From NCBI GenBank assembly GCA_023137655.1, contig JAGLOT010000041.1:1-5863 (forward strand): a stretch of DNA of 5,863 bases. Direction: 5' to 3'. Source of the DNA: Nanobdellota archaeon (lineage in GTDB: Archaea; Nanobdellota; Nanobdellia; Woesearchaeales; BS150m-G63). A program made the translations under genes and the position numbers. This document shows, piece by piece, positions 1 through 5,097 of this stretch. Position 1 is the stretch's first letter; every line of letters starts with the position of its first letter. The notes under the pieces were generated by a model. It worked only from the letters and a program-made list of their open reading frames with translations. It did no database searches and had not been told where the DNA came from.

Positions 1-455
1 CCACATGAATCTTTTAATTTTATGACTCCTTTGGAATTGTGACCTTGAATGTTTGCAAATGTCAAAATTGTTTTTTCTTTTTCTTTATGTAAATTTATTC
101 CAATTACTGCAGCTACAGTATAATCTACAAATATACTATATTGCCAAATTGCTTCCCTCACCCTTTCACTTTGGGTTTGCCTTGGACTACAACTAATATA
201 AACTTCTTTCCAAACTAAATCTGTACCATTCACATATTCTAAACCTAATTCAATGTTAGATATAGTCCTTTCAATACTTTCATCACACAATCTTTCTTGA
301 ACTCCTAAGGATAATAAATGAGCCCTTTCAAGACCTGCATAATAATTTTCTATACCACCATGAATCAAATGTTTAACTCTTGGAAGTTGAGTTTTAATAC
401 CTAAATATTTCTCCTTAAATTTGGAATTGATTAATCTTTGGTGGATTGTTCTCAT
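1..455 (-). CDS. Unrecognised protein, 3'-truncated by the window edge
   Basis: This is an open frame of 151 complete codons, from an ATG at 455 to the window start with no stop, so the C-terminus lies outside. The protein starts MRTIHQRLINSKFKEKYLGI and contains an HGGIENYYAGLERAH stretch near residues 32-46. Further on come a WKEVYISCSPRQTQSERVRE stretch around residues 82-101 and an AVIGINLH segment. It has no signal peptide or clear membrane span, and it mixes charged and aromatic residues like a folded soluble domain. An in-frame TAA lies seven codons upstream with no other ATG, GTG or TTG between, so the start is firm. There is no Shine-Dalgarno sequence, but a TTTAAATA box sits 19 bases upstream, pointing to a leaderless mRNA separate from the tRNA gene. 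I do not recognise the family and propose no function. That it is a real gene is well supported by length, base composition and promoter. Confidence 0.75.
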   Translation of the reverse strand, partial: MRTIHQRLINSKFKEKYLGIKTQLPRVKHLIHGGIENYYAGLERAHLLSLGVQERLCDESIERTISNIELGLEYVNGTDLVWKEVYISCSPRQTQSERVREAIWQYSIFVDYTVAAVIGINLHKEKEKTILTFANIQGHNSKGVIKLKDSC

Positions 456-474
456 AATTAAATAAGAAATTCTT

Positions 475-482
475 TATTTAAA
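475..482 (-). promoter_or_regulatory. TATA box for the leaderless gene starting at 455
   Basis: On the minus strand this reads TTTAAATA, a very good match to the archaeal TATA box. It is preceded by the purine-rich AGAAAGA, which could act as a BRE. Its centre is about 24 bases from the A of the ATG at 455, so transcription would begin at or next to the start codon. That fits the lack of a Shine-Dalgarno sequence. Confidence 0.55.
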
Positions 483-534
483 AATCTTTCTAATTGTAAC
501 TACTTATTAGTAAATAAATATGCTATAATAAACT

Positions 535-539
535 AAAAA
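535..539 (-). terminator. Possible T-run terminator after tRNA-Lys
   Basis: On the minus strand, ATTATTATTTTTAG follows the 3' end of the tRNA by about 8 bases. Short T-runs are enough to stop archaeal RNA polymerase, so this is the likely end of the tRNA transcript. There is no hairpin, and the run has only five T, so this is a weak call. The rest of 456-547 holds only the promoter of the next gene. Confidence 0.3.
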
Positions 540-547
540 TAATAATA

Positions 548-622
548 TGAGCCCAAGGGGATTTGAACCCCCGACCTATCGCTTAAGAGGCGATCGCTCT
601 AACCAGGCTGAGCTATGGGCCC
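548..622 (-). tRNA. tRNA-Lys (anticodon CTT)
   Basis: A full 75-base cloverleaf can be folded by eye. The acceptor stem GGGCCCA/TGGGCTC has one G-U pair and a discriminator A. The D stem is GCTC/GAGC with a 10-base loop. The anticodon stem ATCGC/GCGAT carries the loop CTCTTAA, placing CTT at positions 34-36. The variable loop is AGGTC, and the T stem GGGGG/CCCCT closes a TTCAAAT loop with one G-U pair. The anticodon CUU reads AAG, hence lysine. The CCA end is not encoded (TATTA follows), and there is no intron. The gene lies 63 bases downstream of the operon ending at 686, in the same orientation. Only a weak AT-rich box (AATTTTTA, 645-638) lies upstream, so it may have its own promoter or be read through from the operon. 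Confidence 0.97.
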
Positions 623-685
623 ATAAAATAAAAGACTAAAAATTCTTAACTAAGGGAAAGAATTAGAATTTGTTTAAAAATATAA

Positions 686-1930
686 CTATTTATACTGGTT
701 TTCAGATTCAACTATATGTTTATGTAAATTATGGATTTCATTGCCTATTTTCTCTTGTTGGCCTTTCTTAAATGTATGATTCTTAAACATTTTAGCTAAT
801 TTATTGTAATTAATCTTAGCATGATAAAAATCTTTATGTTTAACATTAAATTCACATAAACCTATCATTAAATTTATTTTTTCAGTTTCAATTATTATAA
901 TAATAAACACAAATAAAAATATGAAAATTCCAAATTTTAATATTAAACTATAATCTTCAATACCTATATTTAGGAGAACTTCTTTTTCTTCTTCTGAATT
1001 TACAACCTTAAATAAACTTCCACTAAAAACAGACTTATCTCCAGCTGTGGCCTTTACAGAGAAGACATAATCTCCTGCACCTAATTTATCCATTAGTTCT
1101 ATATTTTTTTCAAATGAATTGCCAGAATCAATAATTTTATTCTCTGTTTCACTTATTATGACATTCCCATTAAGGTCTTGAATGAAATATTCTAATGTGA
1201 CATTAATCTCTTTTCCCCCACTTAAATCATATAAAACAAGACTGGATGAAATATTCCCTTTATTTACAATTATTTTATCTTCTTCAAAAACATCTACTAA
1301 TAAATCTAAATCAGATTGTGCTTTTTCAATTTCAATTAAAAGAATTACTTCTCTTTGTAAATTACCAGAAGATAAAATTATTTTACTAGTATAAATTCCT
1401 TCTTTTTCATTCATAGCACTAACAAGAATAAATAATTTTTTAGTTTGACCAGGGCCAATAGTTACTGATTTAGCTTCAACACCTATAAAACCAGAACTTT
1501 CTACTAAGTTAATTGTGATTTCTTCAGTACCTTTATTTTCAATAGTTATATCTTTACTTTTTTCATTACCTTCTTTTAAAAAATATTTTAAGGTTGCTGG
1601 AGATACATTAAAGTTAGGAGTTTCTGTTGTTGTTCTGCCGCCTCCACTGCCGCCTCCAGAGGAGCTTAATGGGGGGTCTTCTGGGTCTTCTTCAATATCT
1701 AAACCACCATTAAAATTTCCAAAATAATAACTTCCAGATGCGCCCCCACTTTCAGTGTCTTGGCCATAAGGAATTGAAAATTCTAAAGTATATGAAGTTG
1801 ATTCAGAAGTTCCTGTTGCCAACCCTTCATTACTCTCACCAGTATAAGATGATGATTCATCAGCATTTACAAATACTGCATTAGCTAATAAAAAGGTTAA
1901 AAAAATAAAAAAAGTAATTTTATTTTTCAT
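686..1930 (-). CDS. Type I membrane protein with Ig-like domains (fibre-operon partner)
   Basis: This 414-residue protein is probably a cell-surface anchor or accessory protein. Residues 1-23 form a signal peptide (KNK, a hydrophobic core, then NADE). Residues 24-80 are rich in S, T, G and Y. An acidic/proline stretch and a GGGSGGG linker follow (81-98). Residues 106-202 look like an Ig-like beta-sandwich of the ASH/Hydin type, containing ITIENKGTEEITINL and IGPGQTKKLFILV. Residues 207-312 look like a second Ig-like domain. A membrane span lies at 328-348. The ~65-residue cytoplasmic tail includes a helical stretch (AKINYNKLAKMF...EIHNLHKHI) resembling a helical hairpin found at the ends of many DPANN membrane proteins. 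The start is ATG 1930, two bases after the fibre stop. A TTG at 1951 would extend the frame by seven codons but spoils the signal peptide. There is no Shine-Dalgarno sequence, so translation probably depends on re-initiation after the fibre gene. The architecture is clear; the function is inferred from position. A surface sensor is an alternative. Confidence 0.85.
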   Translation of the reverse strand: MKNKITFFIFLTFLLANAVFVNADESSSYTGESNEGLATGTSESTSYTLEFSIPYGQDTESGGASGSYYFGNFNGGLDIEEDPEDPPLSSSGGGSGGGRTTTETPNFNVSPATLKYFLKEGNEKSKDITIENKGTEEITINLVESSGFIGVEAKSVTIGPGQTKKLFILVSAMNEKEGIYTSKIILSSGNLQREVILLIEIEKAQSDLDLLVDVFEEDKIIVNKGNISSSLVLYDLSGGKEINVTLEYFIQDLNGNVIISETENKIIDSGNSFEKNIELMDKLGAGDYVFSVKATAGDKSVFSGSLFKVVNSEEEKEVLLNIGIEDYSLILKFGIFIFLFVFIIIIIETEKINLMIGLCEFNVKHKDFYHAKINYNKLAKMFKNHTFKKGQQEKIGNEIHNLHKHIVESENQYK

Positions 1931-1932
1931 AT

Positions 1933-4647
1933 TTAATTTAAGGAAACCCAATCTGTGCTATTACAACCATAAAATGTATTAACATCACTATCATAGTAAA
2001 TCGCACCTTCAGTTGTGGTATCACATGTTGCTGTTGCTCTTGGTGTTGTTCTTATTACGCCATCAACATCTAAAGCAACAACTGGGTTTGTAATTCCTAT
2101 GCCCACATCTCCATTGTTCTTTATGGTCATAACAGACTCTGCAAGTGTTGGTTCCCCCCCTCCTGCGTGGTATTCTTGTAAGAAGTGGAAATCCCCCCTT
2201 CCATGGCTTAATGTTCTATTATAAACTATTCCACCTTTTGCATAACTTACATTATCATCGACACCAAATAATACTCCTACTGCTGAACTTATAGAACTAT
2301 TTGGATTTTGTAGTAATAATGGATATTCTAAAGATGCTATATTATTTGTTTGTATTTCCAACTGTTTAGCAGGTGTTTTAGTTCCCATACCCACTTTATG
2401 ATTTACAGAATCTACTACAAATGTACTAGAATCAAAGATATAACTTCCTGTTGCTGTATCTCCTGTATCTTTCAAATAAGTTGTTTTATCTGTCCAATAC
2501 CAATTATTTGCAGAACAATTATACAATAATTCTGAACCATCTACCCCACAACTACCTCTATCTCCCAATGTTAATTGACCATTTTTAATTGCAAATAAAC
2601 TTTCATTAAAACTCATATTTATTTTATTTCCATCAAAATTAAATCCATCTCCAAATTGTGTTGTTGTATAATAATCAGATTGATCATCTGACCAATTTCC
2701 TACTTTATTTACAATATCTAAACCAGATAATTGAGTGTTGTTATCTCCATCTGCTATATCTGAAGGAACGTCTGTTAATGATGTCCAGTTAGCATCAAAA
2801 TCATCACTTACATTTGTATCTGTTTCTGGGTTTTCGTTAAGGAATGCTGTTGATACTTGCGCATCTGTTAATTGGGTATCATTGTCCCCGTCATCTAAAC
2901 TTGCTGGTCTGCCAGTTAATGAAGTCCATGCACTATCAAAATCATTTGTTGAATCTGTATCTAAGTTAGGATATTCAGTAACCATATAACTTGAAACTTC
3001 TGATTGATTTAATTGTGTATCATTGTCTCCGTCATCTAAACCTGATGGGATACTTGTTAAAGATGTGAATATTCCATCAAAATCGTCTGATGCGTTCGCA
3101 TCATATAAACTTAAATCTGGTGTGTTATTTATATCACTATAATTTAAACTATTAATATTATTATCAACATAAGACTCGGTTGCGTATCCTGTTAAATCTG
3201 ATAAGTTGAGGAAATTCTTATTATCCACTTCTATTATGGTGTAATAACTAGATTGATCTTCTGACCAGTTACCAAGAGAGGTTGCAACATCTAACAATGA
3301 TAAATCATCGCTTGAATTACTATCATAACCTACTAAATCTGAACTGTTAATAAAATCTTTTCCAGTTACAAATGTTTCAACTTCTGATTGGTTCATGAAA
3401 TCTGGAGCATTGATTAAATTATTATAATCACTATCAAAATCATCACTTGCATCTTTATCCCATGCATCAAATATTGCTTCATTTCCAACTAATGTATTTT
3501 GTTTTGTAGATAAACTAGAAGTCATTTCAGAATCATTTACATAATCTTCTCCATCAATAAACGTTTCAACTTCTGATTGGTTCATGAAATCTGGAGTTCC
3601 TGATAAATCCCCAAATACCCCTGAGAAAAATGCCCCTGTGTTATCTGATAAATTTACAACATCTGTTGGAATTGTAGGTTGATTAATTAAATCATTAAAA
3701 CTACCACTAAAGCCTTCATTAATTATTTGGTCAGAGACTTCACTTGTATTAACAAATTCAGATGTTTCTGTACCTATATAATCCTCCATACTAGTTTGAT
3801 TTACTAAATTAGGTGTTTCAATTAAATCATTAAAACTACCACTAAAGCCTTCATTAATTATTTGGTCAGAGACTTCACTTGCATTAGTGCATGCTGCTTC
3901 AATCTCTACGGAAGTAGAATAATCTCCACTTGAATCCTTCCAATTTCCTACTGCGGCTTCAATTTCTGCTTGATTTAATTGAATTTCTGATTTTGAGTTA
4001 CATGCCCATGATCCTGTTTCTGTTACTAAAACTTCCTCATTTGCACAATTAGGTAGGGATTGTTCTGAAACACACCCCCAACTATCTACATCTTTCCTTA
4101 ATATTTGGTTATCTATGCAACTAGGCATAGCTGTAGAATTATCTTCATCACAAGACCAATTACCATCTAAATCATTCCATTTAATGATTTGGTCATCACT
4201 ACATGAAGGAATTGTGTTGGTCTCTATACACCCATATGTTGAATCAAATGCTTTTCTATCTTCTGCATTACCATCATTATCTTCAAAATTTACATTTTCA
4301 CCTTCTATATAGTAATCAAGATAATATCTTTCTAAACATTCTAAATCTAAATCTGCTTGAGTTCCAAGGGTTACATCCCAAGAACCATTATCTATTATGT
4401 CTTCGAATGTTTCATTGTAAATTAGAGTACCTCCTATACTTGAGGTATACATAGTTACAATTAATGTGCCTGATTCTAATAAGTTCCCACTTGCTTTCTC
4501 TCTTACATTATTTCCTGAATTTCCCATGATTACTTCAGTCGCAAGAGTGCTAGCGCTAGTTAAAGAAATGACTAATAGGGCAAATACCATTAAGAATATT
4601 GATTTATTAGATAATCTCTTTGTATTGTTGTAATTAGTTTTTCCCAT
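1933..4647 (-). CDS. Large secreted fibre-like / adhesin-like surface protein
   Basis: This is a 904-residue secreted protein, inferred to form an extracellular fibre or adhesin. A signal peptide or N-terminal membrane segment lies at 16-37. Residues 39-140 resemble a module of DPANN surface proteins (GTLIVTMYTSSIGGTLIYNE, GSWDVTLG, YYLDYYIEGENVNF). Residues 147-216 hold three two-cysteine repeats. Residues 225-665 are acidic and S/T/N-rich, with SEVSDQIINEGFSGSFNDL twice, PDFMNQSEVETF twice, GNWSxDQSxYYT-like motifs, and a 47-residue DDFD...WTSLT..P..DDGDNDTQL repeat. Residues 751-765 (KVGMGTKTPAKQLEI) and 847-867 (DVGIGITNPVVALDVDG) match the VGIGT-P-LDV-G motifs of tail-fibre-like proteins. 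The end (874-904) is a C-x19-C module. About 32 N-x-S/T sequons suggest heavy glycosylation. The ATG at 4647 has a good Shine-Dalgarno sequence and overlaps the regulator gene by 14 bp. There is no S74 autoprotease and no C-terminal membrane span, so anchoring would be N-terminal or through the next gene's product. Confidence 0.88.
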   Translation of the reverse strand: MGKTNYNNTKRLSNKSIFLMVFALLVISLTSASTLATEVIMGNSGNNVREKASGNLLESGTLIVTMYTSSIGGTLIYNETFEDIIDNGSWDVTLGTQADLDLECLERYYLDYYIEGENVNFEDNDGNAEDRKAFDSTYGCIETNTIPSCSDDQIIKWNDLDGNWSCDEDNSTAMPSCIDNQILRKDVDSWGCVSEQSLPNCANEEVLVTETGSWACNSKSEIQLNQAEIEAAVGNWKDSSGDYSTSVEIEAACTNASEVSDQIINEGFSGSFNDLIETPNLVNQTSMEDYIGTETSEFVNTSEVSDQIINEGFSGSFNDLINQPTIPTDVVNLSDNTGAFFSGVFGDLSGTPDFMNQSEVETFIDGEDYVNDSEMTSSLSTKQNTLVGNEAIFDAWDKDASDDFDSDYNNLINAPDFMNQSEVETFVTGKDFINSSDLVGYDSNSSDDLSLLDVATSLGNWSEDQSSYYTIIEVDNKNFLNLSDLTGYATESYVDNNINSLNYSDINNTPDLSLYDANASDDFDGIFTSLTSIPSGLDDGDNDTQLNQSEVSSYMVTEYPNLDTDSTNDFDSAWTSLTGRPASLDDGDNDTQLTDAQVSTAFLNENPETDTNVSDDFDANWTSLTDVPSDIADGDNNTQLSGLDIVNKVGNWSDDQSDYYTTTQFGDGFNFDGNKINMSFNESLFAIKNGQLTLGDRGSCGVDGSELLYNCSANNWYWTDKTTYLKDTGDTATGSYIFDSSTFVVDSVNHKVGMGTKTPAKQLEIQTNNIASLEYPLLLQNPNSSISSAVGVLFGVDDNVSYAKGGIVYNRTLSHGRGDFHFLQEYHAGGGEPTLAESVMTIKNNGDVGIGITNPVVALDVDGVIRTTPRATATCDTTTEGAIYYDSDVNTFYGCNSTDWVSLN
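1936..2025 (-). other. C-terminal C-x19-C end module of the fibre protein
   Basis: This encodes residues 875-904, with cysteines 875 and 895 around GAIYYDSDVNTFYGC and a final STDWVSLN. The TTxGAIxYDxxxNxFxxCNxTxW pattern resembles short caps at the ends of modular fibre proteins in bacteria and DPANN archaea. The two cysteines could form a disulfide outside the cell. The boundary and role are inferred from pattern only. Confidence 0.45.
2728..3087 (-). repeat. 47-residue (141-bp) tandem repeats in the fibre gene
   Basis: Two full units (residues 521-567 and 568-614) and a partial third (615-640) share (D/N)DFDxxxTSLTxxPxx(L/I)xDGDNxTQL at an exact 47-residue period. The first two units also share the DDGDNDTQL-containing DNA almost unchanged, while the third has drifted to IADGDNNTQL. 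Such acidic DGDxDT segments are common in bacterial and viral fibre-like proteins and could bind metal ions. Further diverged DDFD stretches occur near residues 402-405. Confidence 0.75.
3374..3596 (-). repeat. 34-bp identical direct repeat pair in the fibre gene
   Basis: Bases 3374-3407 and 3563-3596 are identical over 34 bp and lie 189 bp (63 codons) apart. Both encode PDFMNQSEVETF. The sequence between them is not repeated at this level, so this is a shared module edge rather than a simple tandem copy. It keeps the reading frame and could support recombination between units. Confidence 0.85.
3685..3881 (-). repeat. 62-bp perfect direct repeat pair (135-bp period) in the fibre gene
   Basis: Bases 3685-3746 and 3820-3881 are identical over 62 bp with an offset of 135 bp, exactly 45 codons. 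Both encode SEVSDQIINEGFSGSFNDLI (residues 258-277 and 302-321 approximately). Identity at synonymous positions points to a recent in-frame duplication or gene conversion, while the sequence between the copies has diverged. Confidence 0.9.
4000..4209 (-). repeat. Three two-cysteine repeats near the fibre N-terminus
   Basis: This encodes residues 147-216, with three units of the form P(S/N)C-x-(D/N)-(Q/E)-(I/V)-(I/L)...W-x-C. The cysteine pairs are 149/166, 177/192 and 201/216. The pattern matches the short C-x-x-x-x-I-L-x-W...W-x-C modules seen repeatedly in DPANN and CPR surface proteins. Each unit probably forms a disulfide-closed hairpin that starts the stalk. Confidence 0.7.
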
Positions 4648-4792
4648 TTTTTTCCACCTCTTTTAACTTTTTTAGAACTGCCTTATCTATGAAATTCTTA
4701 ACAGATGGGTAATCAAATCTGTTATCTCCTTTAGAAATAAACTTTTCAATTCTTTCTTTTAATTCAAAATCTATTTTTACAGGTTTATCCAT
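4634..4792 (-). CDS. Small ribbon-helix-helix-like transcription regulator
   Basis: This is a 52-residue basic protein. A short N-terminal strand (residues 4-10, PVKIDFE) is followed by a first helix (LKERIEKFIS, 11-20). A loop (KGDNRFDYPS) leads to a second helix (VKNFIDKAVLKKLKEVEKN, 31-49). This strand-helix-loop-helix order and size match the ribbon-helix-helix (CopG/Arc-like) family, in which dimers insert the paired strands into the DNA major groove. The loop is a little longer than in the smallest members. It is the first gene of the operon: its stop lies 14 bp inside the fibre gene, and its last codons carry the fibre gene's Shine-Dalgarno sequence. The ATG at 4792 has no Shine-Dalgarno sequence but lies 28 bases from the centre of a TATA box, giving a nearly leaderless mRNA. 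The palindrome and inverted repeats just upstream are the obvious candidate binding sites, so autoregulation is inferred. An antitoxin is less likely because no toxin gene adjoins. Confidence 0.8.
   Translation of the reverse strand: MDKPVKIDFELKERIEKFISKGDNRFDYPSVKNFIDKAVLKKLKEVEKNGKN
4654..4660 (-). promoter_or_regulatory. Shine-Dalgarno site of the fibre gene
   Basis: GAGGTGG on the minus strand matches the anti-Shine-Dalgarno end of 16S rRNA and lies 6 bases before the ATG at 4647. It sits within codons 45-47 of the regulator gene, so ribosomes leaving that gene could pass directly to the fibre gene. It is the only clear Shine-Dalgarno site in the window and fixes the fibre start. Confidence 0.8.
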
Positions 4793-4797
4793 TGTGT

Positions 4798-4885
4798 AGT
4801 TACTTAAAGTTACTAATTATATAATTAGTACTCTTATTAATGCTAATTAATATTAGTTTATATCTATATGTAACTAATAGTAACT
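4798..4885. repeat. Inverted pairs of 10-bp-spaced AGTTAC motifs
   Basis: On the plus strand AGTTAC occurs at 4798-4803 and 4808-4813, and its complement GTAACT occurs at 4870-4875 and 4880-4885. Within each pair the copies are exactly 10 bp apart, one helical turn, and the two pairs face each other over an 88-bp region. Ribbon-helix-helix dimers often bind cooperatively to sub-sites about a turn apart. One pair lies between the TATA box and the start codon of the regulator gene, where a bound protein would block transcription. Confidence 0.6.
4811..4830. promoter_or_regulatory. Perfect 20-bp palindrome containing the operon TATA box
   Basis: The sequence tactaattatataattagta is its own reverse complement over all 20 bp. 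Its centre, TTATATAA (4817-4824), is a good archaeal TATA box lying 28 bases from the regulator ATG at 4792. A protein bound here would compete with TBP. A related imperfect palindrome, CTAAT-TAAT-ATTAG, lies upstream at 4843-4856. The palindrome is seen directly; its roles as promoter and operator are inferred. Confidence 0.65.
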
Positions 4886-4997
4886 ATAAAAAGATTTCGT
4901 TTTTAACTCATCTTTATAAGTAAAAAGATTTCGAAAAAACCCTTAAGATGTAGAAAGGTTTCAATTATATCTTACCTTTATAAGTAAAAAGATTTCG
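4880..4997 (-). repeat. Four tandem ~30-34 bp repeats upstream of the fibre operon
   Basis: In operon direction, copies of a CGAAATCTTTTTA-type unit begin at 4997, 4963, 4933 and 4899, with steps of 34, 30 and 34 bp. The first and third copies are identical over 22 bp (4997-4976 and 4933-4912), ending in CTTATAAAG. The second is diverged (TGAAACCTTTCTA), and the fourth runs into the AGTTAC motifs. The array lies about 90-205 bases upstream of the regulator start. Likely roles are activator binding sites or, since CTTATAAAG resembles a TATA box, stacked promoters. The stretch 4998-5054 shows nothing further. Confidence 0.7.
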
Positions 4998-5054
4998 TTT
5001 TCAATCAAGATTTAATAATTAAAACTTATTCGTGAGAATTAATATTTCATTTGG

Positions 5055-5097
5055 TAAAAAATAAAAAATAAAAAATAAGGTTTATAACTTAAACCTT
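5055..5097 (-). terminator. Hairpin plus triple T-tract terminator
   Basis: In transcript direction an 8-bp stem, AAGGTTTA/TAAACCTT with a 5-base loop, spans 5097-5077 and includes the stop codon of the preceding gene. It is followed by three exact 7-bp TTTTTTA-type units (5075-5055), giving three runs of six T. Archaeal RNA polymerase stops at T-runs, so this should end the transcript and insulate the fibre operon downstream. Confidence 0.65.

Noticed and set aside
1182..1727. Plus-strand ORFs of about 70 codons at 1182-1394 and 1515-1727
   Set aside because: They lie opposite the well-supported Ig-like gene and have no promoter or Shine-Dalgarno sequence. Their proteins look like antisense of low-complexity coding DNA.
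1931..1951. TTG start at 1951 for the Ig-like membrane protein, giving seven extra residues and overlap with the fibre gene
   Set aside because: It is not an ATG, has no Shine-Dalgarno sequence, and puts MGFLKLN before an otherwise normal signal peptide. The ATG at 1930 directly follows the fibre stop.
2015..4454. Plus-strand ORFs opposite the fibre gene (around 2015-2224, 2735-2989, 4115-4312, 4203-4454)
   Set aside because: They are antisense shadows of repeated Ser/Asp-rich coding sequence, without start signals or recognisable domains.
1933..4647. Prophage tail-fibre locus
   Set aside because: Apart from the fibre motifs there is no capsid, terminase, integrase or attachment site, and the protein has a signal peptide. 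A tRNA lies nearby, but no repeat of its 3' end is seen in the window.
4634..4792. Toxin-antitoxin antitoxin
   Set aside because: The ribbon-helix-helix-like gene would fit an antitoxin, but the overlapping partner is a large secreted protein rather than a small toxin.
4880..4997. CRISPR array
   Set aside because: The repeats are diverged, and the gaps between the 22-bp copies and their neighbours are only about 12 bp, too short for spacers. No cas genes are near.
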